Shown: positions 41,961 through 50,894, counted from the stretch's first letter. The stretch is 64,000 bases of DNA from Pseudomonas sp. dw_612 (GCF_018449725.1 NZ_JAAVVC010000009.1:1-64000), one strand, 5' to 3'. Program-made: numbers and translations. The notes: generated by a model from the letters alone, not told the origin.

Positions 41961-42887
41961 TTGGCGACGATTCTTGAGCCTGGCGAGATCGAAGCGGCGG
42001 CGAGTTCCCCGCCGTTTCTGCACTTGCCGCCGCGTAACCTGTTCACCCTGCGCGCGCAGCGGCTGGAGCGCTTGGCCGAAGGGCATCCGCTGGCGGACTA
42101 CCTGCGGTTGGTGGCGGGCTTGTGTCATCTCCAACAGGAAATGCTGGATGATCTGCCGGTTGATGAGATACCAGACCCCGAGCGCTTGAACGCCTGCCAG
42201 CAGCACGGTTTGCCGCCGTTCGCCGCTGACAGTCTGGTGCGCGAAGGCGAATGGCTGCCGTTTATGTACGCGCTGTTGCTGCGCTACAAGCCACCGCCAC
42301 AACCGGCGGTCAAAAGTGCGATCAACATGCTGCTAGGGGCCAACCCCGGACAGCTCAAGGCGTGGGCCGTTGCCCTGGTCAGCGGTCAATATTCGTTGCT
42401 GCCCGCCGAAGTGGTGCCGTTTCTCGGCGCGGCGTTGCAAGTGACCTGGAGCCATTGGTTGTTGGACACGCCGAACCTCAACCTCAAACCCGGCGACAGC
42501 CTGAGCCAATGCCCGGCCTGTGGTTCGCCGGCGATGGCCGGGGTGATTCGTCATCGCGGCAAGTTCAACGGTTTGCGCTATCTGGTGTGTTCGCTGTGTG
42601 CCTGTGAATGGCATGTGGTGCGGGTCAAGTGCGTGTATTGCGAGCAGAGCAAAGGCCTGGAATATGTGAGCCTCGATGACGATCGATACGCGGCGGATCA
42701 GGCGCCGTTGCGTGCGGAGGTCTGTCCGGGCTGCAACAGCTATTTGAAACTGCTGTATCTGGAAAACGATGCCGAGGCTGAAGCCTTGTCCACGGACCTG
42801 ACCAGCCTGCTGCTGGATATGCGGCTGGAGCAGGAAGGCTATCAACGGCTGGCACCGAATCTGTTGTTGGCCCCCGGAGGCGACTGA
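41961..42887 (+). CDS. fdhE: Formate dehydrogenase accessory protein FdhE
   Basis: Cytoplasmic maturation factor of 308 residues, needed for the activity of respiratory formate dehydrogenases in E. coli. Rubredoxin-like Cys pairs CPACG, CSLCACEW, CVYC and CPGC bind iron in the family. The start is a TTG at 41961 with AAGGATAAG upstream. It belongs to the same transcript as fdoGHI and is followed after 65 bases by selA. Confidence 0.93.
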   Translation: MATILEPGEIEAAASSPPFLHLPPRNLFTLRAQRLERLAEGHPLADYLRLVAGLCHLQQEMLDDLPVDEIPDPERLNACQQHGLPPFAADSLVREGEWLPFMYALLLRYKPPPQPAVKSAINMLLGANPGQLKAWAVALVSGQYSLLPAEVVPFLGAALQVTWSHWLLDTPNLNLKPGDSLSQCPACGSPAMAGVIRHRGKFNGLRYLVCSLCACEWHVVRVKCVYCEQSKGLEYVSLDDDRYAADQAPLRAEVCPGCNSYLKLLYLENDAEAEALSTDLTSLLLDMRLEQEGYQRLAPNLLLAPGGD

Positions 42888-42952
42888 GGCTACCCCTGAA
42901 AGCTCTGCGTCTACACTCAGGCGCGACGGTCCATCGCTTTCGGGAGTTGCCG

Positions 42953-44359
42953 ATGTCCAACCTGCGCCTGCCTTCCATCGACAGTTTGTTGCGCCATCCA
43001 GCGTGTCGGCCGCTGGCTGAGCGGTATGGGCGGGAGGCATTGCTGGCGAGTCTGCGGCAGTTGCTCGATGACCTGCGCGGGCCGGTGCAGCTCGGTGAAC
43101 TCGACGCTTTCGAAATAACCCCTGAAGTGCTGGCGGGCCGCGTCGGTGAGCGTTTGATTGCGCAGCATCGCAGCCATGTGCGTCGGGTGTTCAACCTCAC
43201 CGGCACGGTTTTGCATACCAATCTGGGCCGGGCGCTGTTGCCAAAGGAAGCCATCGACGCGGTGCACATGGCCGCGCGTTATCCGATCAACCTTGAGTTC
43301 GATTTGCACAGCGGCAAACGCGGTGACCGCGATGATTTGATCGAAGGCCTGATCCGCGAATTGACCGGCGCCGAAGCCGTCACGGTGGTCAACAACAATG
43401 CCGCTGCCGTGCTGCTGACCCTCAACAGCCTGGGCGCGCGCAAGGAAGGCATCATTTCCCGGGGCGAGTTGATTGAAATCGGCGGCGCGTTTCGCATTCC
43501 CGACATCATGGCCCGGGCCGGGGTGAAGCTGGTTGAAGTCGGCACCACCAATCGCACCCACGCCAGGGATTATGAGGCGGTTATTGGTTTGCGCAGTGGC
43601 TTGATCATGCGCGTGCATGCGAGCAACTACGCCATCTCCGGTTTCACCACGAGCGTGCCGACGGCGGAACTGGCTGAGCTGGCGCACAAACATGCCTTGC
43701 CGTTGCTGGAAGACCTGGGCAGCGGCAGTCTGCTGGACTTGACGCGTTGGGGCCTGCCGGCCGAACCGACGGTGCGTCAGGCGCTGCTGGATGGCGCGGA
43801 TATCGTCACGTTTAGCGGCGACAAGTTGCTGGGCGGGCCGCAGGCCGGGTTGATTGTCGGGCGCAAGGATTTGATTGCGAAGATCAAGAAAAACCCGCTG
43901 AAACGCGCATTGCGCGTCGACAAGTTGACGTTGGCGGCGCTTGAGGCGGTGTTGGGTTTGTATCGCGATCCGGATCGACTCGCTGAGCGCTTGCCGAGTC
44001 TGCGTTTGCTGACCCGGCCTCAGGCCGACATCCTCGCCCAGGCCGAACGCCTGCAACCGGTATTGGCGCGGGTGCTAGGCGAGGGCTGGAGCGTCAGCGC
44101 GGTGCCAGCGCTCGGCATGATCGGCAGCGGCAGCCAACCGGTGGCGCGCTTGCCGAGTGCGGCGTTGTGCTTGCGGCCGGTGGTTTCCAAACGCCTGCGG
44201 GGGCGTTCATTGCATGGGCTGGAAGCAGCGTTCCGGGCCTTGCCGATTCCGGTACTCGGTCGCATCGACGATGACGGGTTGTGGCTGGACTTGCGGCAAC
44301 TGGACGACGAAGCGGCGTGGCTGGCGCAACTCGATCAGTTTAAAGGAAGAGCAGGGTGA
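42953..44359 (+). CDS. selA: L-seryl-tRNA(Sec) selenium transferase SelA
   Basis: PLP enzyme of 468 residues that turns Ser-tRNA(Sec) into Sec-tRNA(Sec) with selenophosphate. The PLP lysine is K291 in FSGDKLLGGPQAG, near the E. coli position 295. The N-terminal TNLGRALLP and the DLGSGSLLDL segment are typical. GGGAG six bases ahead of the ATG at 42953 decides the start over an in-frame TTG at 42947. The stop overlaps the selB start by four bases. Confidence 0.96.
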   Translation: MSNLRLPSIDSLLRHPACRPLAERYGREALLASLRQLLDDLRGPVQLGELDAFEITPEVLAGRVGERLIAQHRSHVRRVFNLTGTVLHTNLGRALLPKEAIDAVHMAARYPINLEFDLHSGKRGDRDDLIEGLIRELTGAEAVTVVNNNAAAVLLTLNSLGARKEGIISRGELIEIGGAFRIPDIMARAGVKLVEVGTTNRTHARDYEAVIGLRSGLIMRVHASNYAISGFTTSVPTAELAELAHKHALPLLEDLGSGSLLDLTRWGLPAEPTVRQALLDGADIVTFSGDKLLGGPQAGLIVGRKDLIAKIKKNPLKRALRVDKLTLAALEAVLGLYRDPDRLAERLPSLRLLTRPQADILAQAERLQPVLARVLGEGWSVSAVPALGMIGSGSQPVARLPSAALCLRPVVSKRLRGRSLHGLEAAFRALPIPVLGRIDDDGLWLDLRQLDDEAAWLAQLDQFKGRAG

Positions 44360-46260
44360 TCGTCGGCACCGCAGGGCATATCGACCACGGCAAGACGTTA
44401 TTGCTTGAGGCACTGACCGGTCAGGCGGGGGATCGTCGCCGCGAAGAGCGCGAACGGGGCATGACCATCGACCTCGGCTACCTCTATGCGGCGCTGGAAC
44501 CGGGGGCGGAGCTGACCGGGTTTATCGACGTGCCCGGGCATGAGCGTTTCACTCACAACATGCTCGCCGGGGCGCAGGGCATCGATCTGGTGCTGTTGGT
44601 AGTGGCGGCGGATGACGGCGTGATGCCCCAGACCCGCGAGCATTTGGCGATTGTCGAGTTGCTCGGCATTCCTCGGGCGCTGGTGGCGATGACCAAGTGT
44701 GATCGGGTTGAGGCGGGCAGGGTTGAGGAGGTCAGATTTCAAGTCGAAATGTTGCTGGCGCCTGGCCCGTTTGCCGGCGCGCCGCTGATTGCGTTGTCGA
44801 GTGTCACTGGCGAAGGTATCGAGACGCTGCGTGAAGCGCTGCTCGCTGAGCAAAAACATGTCCTGCAACGCAGTACCCGTGGCGGCTTTCGTCTGGCGAT
44901 TGATCGTGCCTTCAGCGTTGCCGGCGCCGGTATCGTGGTCACGGGAACGGCACTGTCGGGAACCGTGGCCGTGGGCGATACGTTGCTGCTCGGGCCGTTA
45001 GGCAAACCGGTGCGAATACGCGGGCTGCATGCTCAGAATCAAGCGGCTGACAACGGGTTCGCCGGCCAACGGGTGGCGCTGAACCTGAGCGCTGAACGCC
45101 TGAGCCGGGAACAGATTCACCGTGGCCAATGGTTGCTCGCCGAATGGCTGCATGCACCGACTCAGCGGCTGGATATCGAGATGCATTTGTTGCCCAGCGA
45201 AGCCACCGCGTTTCCGCACTTTCACCCGGTGCACGTGCACCTCGGCACGCAGGACGTGACCGGGCGTGTGGCATTGCTGGAAGGCCCGGGCCTGGCCCCC
45301 GGCGAGCGGATGTTCGCGCAACTGCTGTTGAACACGCCGGTACACGCGGTGAAGGGCGATCCGCTGATCCTGCGCGACCAAAGCGCCCAGCGTACCCTCG
45401 GCGGTGGCCGGGTGCTCGATCCTTTTGCGCCGAGCCGACAGCGGCGCAGCCCCGAGCGATTGGCGCAGTTACAGGCCCTCGCCAGCATCGACAGCCTTGA
45501 AGCGGTCATGCCTGCGCTGCTGAGTAACAGCGAAAGCGGACTCGATCCGCAACGTCTTGAGCGCCAGTTCAATCGTCCGCGCGATAGTTGGGTCCTGTCT
45601 GACGACGTGCGCCTGATCCACACCCGCCAAGGTCCGTTGTTGTTCAGCGCCGCCCGTTGGGATGCGTTGAAGGCGCCGTTGCTGGAACACCTCGCACGCT
45701 TCCATCAACAGGAACCGGACCAAATGGGCCCGGACCGCGATCGCTTGCGCCGGTTCGCGGGCTCCGCGCTGGACCGTCCTACGTTTATCAGCCTGCTCGA
45801 CGAATTGCTCGCCAGCGGCGCTATCGTCAGCAGCGGACCATGGCTGCATCTGCCCGAGCATCAAGTGCGCCTCAGCGCCGAAGACGAAGCCTTATGGCAA
45901 CAATTGCAGCCCGTCATCGAACAGGCCGGTTTCAATCCGCCGTGGGTGCGTGACCTCGGCCATGACGAAGCGGCGGTGCGCTCGCTGCTACGCAAAATGG
46001 CGCGACTGGGGCTGTTGCATCAAGTGGTGCGCGACCTGTTCTACACCGACGCGGTGCTGCGCCGATTGGCGGCTATGCTGTTGCAACTGGCCGGTGAAAA
46101 CCCGGTCGTCGAGGTGGCAGCGTTTCGTGATGCTGTGGGGTTGGGTCGCAAGCGCAGCGTGCAGATTCTGGAGTACTTCGACCGGATCGGCCTGACCCGA
46201 CGCCTCGGTGATCGGCGCCAGATCCGCCGCGACAGTGCTTTGGCCCAGACCAACGAATAA
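44356..46260 (+). CDS. selB: Selenocysteine-specific elongation factor SelB
   Basis: GTPase of 634 residues that delivers Sec-tRNA(Sec) to UGA by binding the SECIS hairpin. The GTPase motifs are GTAGHIDHGKT at the N-terminus, DVPGHE and TKCD; three winged-helix domains at the C-terminus (for example ALWQQLQPVIEQAGFNPPWV) bind SECIS RNA. GTG start with AAGGAAGAG upstream, overlapping the selA stop. The tRNA-Sec gene starts on the base after its stop codon. Confidence 0.96.
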   Translation: MIVGTAGHIDHGKTLLLEALTGQAGDRRREERERGMTIDLGYLYAALEPGAELTGFIDVPGHERFTHNMLAGAQGIDLVLLVVAADDGVMPQTREHLAIVELLGIPRALVAMTKCDRVEAGRVEEVRFQVEMLLAPGPFAGAPLIALSSVTGEGIETLREALLAEQKHVLQRSTRGGFRLAIDRAFSVAGAGIVVTGTALSGTVAVGDTLLLGPLGKPVRIRGLHAQNQAADNGFAGQRVALNLSAERLSREQIHRGQWLLAEWLHAPTQRLDIEMHLLPSEATAFPHFHPVHVHLGTQDVTGRVALLEGPGLAPGERMFAQLLLNTPVHAVKGDPLILRDQSAQRTLGGGRVLDPFAPSRQRRSPERLAQLQALASIDSLEAVMPALLSNSESGLDPQRLERQFNRPRDSWVLSDDVRLIHTRQGPLLFSAARWDALKAPLLEHLARFHQQEPDQMGPDRDRLRRFAGSALDRPTFISLLDELLASGAIVSSGPWLHLPEHQVRLSAEDEALWQQLQPVIEQAGFNPPWVRDLGHDEAAVRSLLRKMARLGLLHQVVRDLFYTDAVLRRLAAMLLQLAGENPVVEVAAFRDAVGLGRKRSVQILEYFDRIGLTRRLGDRRQIRRDSALAQTNE

Positions 46261-46356
46261 GGAAGGCAATCGCGCCCGGTGGCGCGGCCGGGCTTCAAAC
46301 CCGGTTGGGGACGGCATCCGTTCCCGGGCAGGTTCGACTCCGGCTGCCTTCCGCCA
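46261..46356 (+). tRNA. selC: tRNA-Sec (anticodon UCA)
   Basis: Complete 96-base selenocysteine tRNA with encoded CCA. The long 8-bp acceptor stem is GGAAGGCA (46261-46268) with TGCCTTCC (46345-46352), followed by G and CCA. The anticodon arm CCGGG-CTTCAAA-CCCGG puts TCA at 46295-46297. There is a long extra arm and the GGTTCGACTCC T-arm. It matches E. coli selC in architecture. The transcript must be cut precisely at the selB stop codon or start within selB. It ends four bases before the convergent LysR gene. Confidence 0.97.
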
Positions 46357-46359
46357 GTT

Positions 46360-47247
46360 TCACCGTGGCTCCAGCTCCTTGATCAGGAAATCAATGAACG
46401 TGCGGGTTTTCTGCGGCACCCGCCGCGCCGAGGGATAAACCGCGTTGATGGTGATCGGTGGCGCCTGCCAGTCGCACAGCACCGACACCAGACGACCCGC
46501 CGCCAGCGCGTCTTCGACGATGAAATCCGGGAGCAGGGCGATGCCCATGCCGGCTTCGGCAGCCTGGGCCAGCAAGTCGCCGTTGTTGGCGTGCAACGGG
46601 CCGGTGACGTTGACCCGATGCGTGTCCTTGCCATTGCTCAGTTGCAGGCTGACGCCGCTTTGCAGATAGCCGTAGTTCAAACATTGGTGGGCGGTCAGGT
46701 CCTTGGGCACTTGGGGCGTGCCGGCACGTTTCAGGTAGGCCGGCGAGGCCACCATGATTCGCGGCGCCGGGGCCAACAGGCGGGCGACCATGGACGAGTC
46801 GGGCATGCTCGCAATCCGCAGGGTCACATCGAAACCGCCGCGCACCGGGTCCACCTGTTGGTCGCTCAGCACAAGCTGCAGCTCGATGTTCGGGTGCAGT
46901 TCATGGAACAGCGGAATCAGCGGTCCCAAACGCCGCAGTCCAAACGACATCGGTGCGTTGATCCGCAGCACGCCACGCAATTCGCCCACGCCGTCCCGAG
47001 CCCGTTGCTCGGCTTCATCCAACGAGGCGATCAGTTCCCGCGCCGCGTCGTAATACTCGGCGCCGGCCTCGGTCAAGTGCAGGCTGCGGGTGGTGCGTTG
47101 CAGCAATTGCACGCCGATCGCTTCTTCCAGCGCCTGAATCTGTTTGCTGACTTTTGAGCGCGGCACATCCATCGCCCGGGCTGCGGCGGCGAAGCCGTTT
47201 TCGCCGACGGTCACGATAAACGCGCGCATGCATTCGATACGGTCCAA
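46360..47247 (-). CDS. LysR-family transcriptional regulator
   Basis: Regulator of 295 residues. The N-terminal winged helix-turn-helix is visible (GFAAAARAMDVPRSKVSKQI), followed by the LysR substrate-binding domain starting near residue 90 (LRGVLRINAPMSFGLRRLGP). It is divergent from the YcaC-type hydrolase, 144 bases away, and likely controls it and itself through the inverted repeat there. No regulator-specific ligand can be inferred. It faces the tRNA-Sec gene tail to tail. Confidence 0.92.
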   Translation of the reverse strand: MDRIECMRAFIVTVGENGFAAAARAMDVPRSKVSKQIQALEEAIGVQLLQRTTRSLHLTEAGAEYYDAARELIASLDEAEQRARDGVGELRGVLRINAPMSFGLRRLGPLIPLFHELHPNIELQLVLSDQQVDPVRGGFDVTLRIASMPDSSMVARLLAPAPRIMVASPAYLKRAGTPQVPKDLTAHQCLNYGYLQSGVSLQLSNGKDTHRVNVTGPLHANNGDLLAQAAEAGMGIALLPDFIVEDALAAGRLVSVLCDWQAPPITINAVYPSARRVPQKTRTFIDFLIKELEPR

Positions 47248-47263
47248 GGATTGTCCCTAATTT

Positions 47264-47298
47264 GGAATCAATGATTCCCGATTCTAGGGAATTGTTCC
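47264..47298. promoter_or_regulatory. Probable LysR operator in the divergent region
   Basis: A perfect 7-base inverted repeat GGAATCA-A-TGATTCC (47264-47278) is followed by a smaller repeat GGAA-N3-TTCC (47288-47298). Dyads of this kind, about 20 bases apart in a divergent LysR-target region, fit regulator recognition and activation sites. No binding data are available. Confidence 0.6.
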
Positions 47299-47391
47299 TT
47301 TTATGGCTAGCGCCTAAATTAGCAACCAAGCCGCCAACAAACACCGGCTAACCCACTGAACAGAACTCATCGACATCAAAAGGAACTCGCC

Positions 47392-48036
47392 ATGTCCATC
47401 CGTGAATTGCTCAACCCAACCAACTCCGCCCTGATCCTGATCGACCACCAGCCGCAGATGTCCTTCGGTGTGCAATCGATCGATCGCCAGACCCTGAAGA
47501 ACAACACCGTGGCCCTGGCCAAAACGGCGAAGATCTTCAACGTGCCGACCATCCTGACCTCGGTGGAAACCGAAAGCTTCAGCGGTTTTATCTGGCCGGA
47601 ATTGCTCGGTGTGTTCCCGGATCAACAGCCCATCGAGCGCACCTCGATGAACTCCTGGGAAGACAAGGCGCTGGTCGCCGCAGTCAAGGCTACCGGGCGC
47701 AAAAAGCTGATCATGGCGGCGCTGTGGACTGAGGTCTGCCTGAACTTCCCGGCGCTGGAAGCCCTGGCGGAAGGCTACGAGGTGTACATCGTTACCGATG
47801 CCTCCGGCGGCACCACCAAGGAAGCCCACGACATGTCCGTGCAACGGATGATCCAGGCCGGCGCGGTCCCGGTCACCTGGCAACAAGTGCTGCTCGAATA
47901 CCAGCGTGACTGGGCTCACAAGGAAACCTACGACGCGGTGATGGAACTGGTCCGCGAACACAGCGGCGCCTATGGCATGGGCGTGGACTACGCCTACACC
48001 ATGGTGCACAAGGCCCCGCAGCGGCAGGTCAAGTAA
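47392..48036 (+). CDS. Isochorismatase-family hydrolase (YcaC type)
   Basis: Cysteine hydrolase of 214 residues. The catalytic triad is D18 (LILIDHQ), K104 or K105 (GRKKLIM) and C116 (WTEVCLN). The MSFGVQSIDRQTLKNN segment and the C-terminal helices place it with YcaC, whose physiological substrate is unknown. It has an AAAGGAAC ribosome binding site and is divergent from a LysR regulator. A paralogue is encoded at 49846-50499, separated by a porin gene. Confidence 0.9.
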   Translation: MSIRELLNPTNSALILIDHQPQMSFGVQSIDRQTLKNNTVALAKTAKIFNVPTILTSVETESFSGFIWPELLGVFPDQQPIERTSMNSWEDKALVAAVKATGRKKLIMAALWTEVCLNFPALEALAEGYEVYIVTDASGGTTKEAHDMSVQRMIQAGAVPVTWQQVLLEYQRDWAHKETYDAVMELVREHSGAYGMGVDYAYTMVHKAPQRQVK

Positions 48037-48078
48037 GCGAACGATCACCGGCCCTGAATTCAATACAGGGCCAAACCG

Positions 48079-48442
48079 GTGGGAGCGGGCTTGCTCGCGA
48101 AGGCGGAGTGTCAGTCGGCAGAGATGTTGCCTGACCCACCGCTTTCGCGAGCACGCTCGCTCCCACATTTTGATCTGTGTGAAACCAATCCCGCGACCAC
48201 AGCCATTCCACTTGTAGGAGCGAGGCTTGCTCGCGAAAGCGGAGTGTCAGTCGGCAGAGAGGTTGTCTGGCCCAGCGCTTTCGCGAGCAAGCCCGCTCCC
48301 ACATTTTGTCCTGTGTGAAGCCCAATCCCGCGACCGCAGCCATTCCCCTGTGGGAGCGGGCTTGCTCGCGAAAGCGGTCTGTCTGCAGCGGCAATGTTGG
48401 ATTTGCTGCCGTCTACGCGGGCAAGCCTCGCTCCTACAGGGG
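48079..48442. repeat. REP array after the YcaC-type gene
   Basis: Six REP cores in three inverted pairs, with spacers that include TGTCAGTCGGCAGAGA and CCGCGACC(A/G)CAGCCATTCC repeats. It fills nearly all of the 436-base gap between two convergent genes. Small frames running through it are artefacts. It can act as a shared terminator region. Confidence 0.9.
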
Positions 48443-48472
48443 GTTGTGAGTCCCACATTTGGTTGTGGTGAA

Positions 48473-49786
48473 TCAGAAAGGCCCGAAGGTCAGTGGGTAT
48501 TGGATGACGACATACACCCGGTCGATGTCATCGCCCGCCTGGGCCGTGTTGCCCCGATGGGAGACGTGGGACAGTTGCAGGGACAACCCCTTGGCCGACC
48601 CGGATTGCACGACGTAGTGCAAATCGATGTCGCGCTCCCAATGCCGTCCGCCATCGCCTTGTTGAGGAATGTACTGGCCGCTGTCCTCGTCGAACGGGTT
48701 GTAGGCGCCGCCCTTGGGCGCATGGGTGCCGTCGATGTCGCGACCGGTCACGTAGCGGGTCATGAACTTCAGCCCCGGAATGCCAAACGCACCCAGGTCG
48801 AGGTCGTAACGCGCCTGCCACGAACGTTCATGGGCACCGTTGAAGTCGGCGTATTTGATCGAGTTGGCCAGGTAGATGGAGTCGCCACCGACGAAATCGA
48901 ACGGTGTGTCGCCGTTGATGTGTTGATAGGCCAGGGTGAAACCATGCGCGCCCAGGCTGTACTTGCCCGACACGCTGTAGGCCGTGTTGTCGATCGCACC
49001 CGCCAGCGCCCGGCCGGTGTCCTGCGTGTGGTACAGATTGGCGTCGAGGAACACATCCGATTGCTTGAAGTGCAGGTTGCCGTAGTACTGATGCCAGGTC
49101 TCGCTCAACTCGGAGGCATACAACGCACCGCCCACCGGGCTGTTGGTGAACAGATCGGCGCCCAGGAACGAAATCCCGCCGGCCTCGGTATTGGCACCGT
49201 AGCCATAAAAATCGTCCTTGCCCGATGAGCTGTCCTGGTTCTTGAACGCGGTGAAGTGCCCGGCCACCAGGTTCATGCCGTCGATTTCGCGGCTGTTCAT
49301 CAGAAAACCCGTGGCGTACTCCGGTTGCAGGCGCTTGTCCGAGGTGTCGAACACCGGGGTTTCCACGGTCATTTCATCGAAGGCCAGGGTGGTGCGAGAC
49401 GCCTTGAACTTGATCGCGCCGCCGCCACTGGAATAGTTGCTGTCGCTGCGACCGTCATCATTCACCGGCAGCAACCCGGTACCTGAATGCCCCTTGCCGC
49501 CATCCAGCTTGAGCCCGAAAAAACCATGGGCATCAAGGCCAACGCCAATCATGCCTTCGGTGAAACCGGATTCAAAAGTACCGATAAACCCTTGAGCCCA
49601 CTCGGCTTTGTAGCTTTTGCCAGAGGGCGAGGGCGTTCGGTAGTCGCTGTTGAGGTAGAAGTTGCGACTCAGCACCCCAAGCGTTGCGCCTTCCAGAAAA
49701 CCGGTGGGCGCCGGTTCGTCCGCCAGGGCCGTGCCAGTGAACAGTATCGACAACCACAGGCTGCGATTTAGCGAAGAAAACATCAT
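48473..49786 (-). CDS. OprD-family outer-membrane porin
   Basis: Outer-membrane porin of 437 residues for small organic compounds. The signal peptide ends LFTGTALA, and the mature part starts EPAPTGFLEGATLG. OprD-type segments are NFYLNSDYR, EWAQGFIGTFESGFTEG and GVGLDAHGFFGLKLDGG. The strand-ending VIQYPLTFGPF closes the barrel. Of the two adjacent ATG codons, 49786 is given; 49783 is equally possible. It is the last gene of the - strand run that begins with the acyl-CoA ligase, and it lies beside a YcaC-type hydrolase, suggesting transport of its substrate. Confidence 0.9.
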   Translation of the reverse strand: MMFSSLNRSLWLSILFTGTALADEPAPTGFLEGATLGVLSRNFYLNSDYRTPSPSGKSYKAEWAQGFIGTFESGFTEGMIGVGLDAHGFFGLKLDGGKGHSGTGLLPVNDDGRSDSNYSSGGGAIKFKASRTTLAFDEMTVETPVFDTSDKRLQPEYATGFLMNSREIDGMNLVAGHFTAFKNQDSSSGKDDFYGYGANTEAGGISFLGADLFTNSPVGGALYASELSETWHQYYGNLHFKQSDVFLDANLYHTQDTGRALAGAIDNTAYSVSGKYSLGAHGFTLAYQHINGDTPFDFVGGDSIYLANSIKYADFNGAHERSWQARYDLDLGAFGIPGLKFMTRYVTGRDIDGTHAPKGGAYNPFDEDSGQYIPQQGDGGRHWERDIDLHYVVQSGSAKGLSLQLSHVSHRGNTAQAGDDIDRVYVVIQYPLTFGPF

Positions 49787-49845
49787 CGATCGATCACCAC
49801 GAGAGCAGCGACCGCGCAGGCAAGCCACGCAGTCGCTGGTGTTGC

Positions 49846-50499
49846 TTAATGGCCTTCGGACGCGCCAAACATGGTTTTGGCGTAGATCAGCCCCAGACCA
49901 TACGAGCCGCCGTTGGCGATGGAGGTTTTCACGGTTTCTTCGTAGGTCTCGCTGCGCGCCCAGTCGCGTTGCAGTTCCAGCAGGTATTGCAGCGACGTCA
50001 TGGGCCGGGCACCGAGCTGGATCATGCGTTGGATCGCCATGTCATGGGCCTCGATCGACACATCGCCACAAGCGTCGGCGATGAAGTACACCTCGAAACC
50101 CTGGTCGATGGCCGACAGCGCCGGGCCGACGATGCACACGGAGGTCCAGAGCCCGGCGAGGACGATTTTCTGCTTGCCGAACTTATTCACTTCAACTGCG
50201 ATGCGCTCGTCTTCCCAGGTGTTCATGCTGGTGCGGTCGATCACGTTGTGTTCCGGGAACACCGACTTGATTTCATCGAAGATCGGCCCGGAAAAACTCT
50301 TCTCAGCCACGGTGGTGAGGATGGTCGAGACCTTGAAGCCACGAGCAGCCTTGGCCACCAGTGCGGCGTTGTTGCGCAGGGTCACGGCATCAATGGACTT
50401 GGTCGCGAAGGACATCTGCGACTGGTGATCGATCATGATCAGGGTGTGATCGGTAGGGGTCAGCAGGGTTTTGCCGGGAACTGCTTTTGCAATGGCCAT
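49846..50499 (-). CDS. Isochorismatase-family hydrolase (YcaC type), second
   Basis: Cysteine hydrolase of 217 residues, paralogue of the gene at 47392-48036. The triad is D in LIMIDHQ, K in FGKQKIVL and C in LWTSVCIVG. The N-terminus begins with a short extension (MAIAKAVPGKTLLTPTD). AGGAC before the ATG at 50499 supports that start over an in-frame GTG at 50502. It lies between two OprD porins on the same strand. Its substrate is not known. Confidence 0.9.
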   Translation of the reverse strand: MAIAKAVPGKTLLTPTDHTLIMIDHQSQMSFATKSIDAVTLRNNAALVAKAARGFKVSTILTTVAEKSFSGPIFDEIKSVFPEHNVIDRTSMNTWEDERIAVEVNKFGKQKIVLAGLWTSVCIVGPALSAIDQGFEVYFIADACGDVSIEAHDMAIQRMIQLGARPMTSLQYLLELQRDWARSETYEETVKTSIANGGSYGLGLIYAKTMFGASEGH

Positions 50500-50630
50500 C
50501 ACGAGGTCCTTACGGGAGTGAGTGAAGGCTCATGGTTACGCAGATTCGGCTGGGGATATTGAGTCGGTGTGCTGTGTTTCGGGGGTTTGTGAGCCCTGCG
50601 CAACGTTCATTCATCGCGCAGGGCGTTGGA

Positions 50631-50780
50631 TTATTGCTTCACATAGCGCCCCGGTGCCGACTCCAGCGTCGGGTACTGCGCGTTGCCGGTGCGCAGCGTA
50701 GAGGGCTGACGCTCCTCGGCGTGTTCGGCCAGCCAGACAAACCAGTCGTTCCACCAGCTACCTGGATCTTCGTCGTTCAC
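50631..50780 (-). pseudogene. C-terminal remnant of a class I-like PHA synthase (phaC)
   Basis: The - strand frame ending at 50631 reads DPGSWWNDWFVWLAEHAE and then GNAQYPTLESAPGRYVK. This is the C-terminal signature of polyhydroxyalkanoate synthases (GSWW-x-DW and a terminal APG-x-YV). Only about 48 residues remain. Upstream the match ends at a REP element near 50789. The catalytic Cys, Asp and His are absent, so it is a dead fragment. Confidence 0.7.
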
Positions 50781-50788
50781 AGATCCCC

Positions 50789-50815
50789 TGTGGGAGCGGG
50801 CTTGCTCGCGAAGAG
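50789..50815. repeat. Single REP core
   Basis: A lone TGTGGGAGCGGGCTTGCTCG core, followed by CGAAGAGG, lies at the point where the PhaC-like fragment loses its homology. Confidence 0.85.
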
Positions 50816-50844
50816 GCCCGCCAGAACACCAAAGAGCCCGGCTC

Positions 50845-50874
50845 AAAAAAGGGACCCGCCGCTAAGCAAGTCCC
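50845..50874 (-). terminator. Terminator after the second porin gene
   Basis: On the - strand, GGGAC and GTCCC pair across a GC-containing loop and are followed by six T residues (the A-run at 50845-50850). It lies 21 bases beyond the porin stop codon. Confidence 0.75.
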
Positions 50875-50894
50875 CTGTGTGAAGCTCGTGTGAC

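Noticed and set aside
48079..48442. CRISPR array or coding frames of 70-330 codons through the repeats
   Set aside because: The pattern is inverted REP pairs, and reading frames there consist of repeat-derived peptides such as GAGLLAKA.
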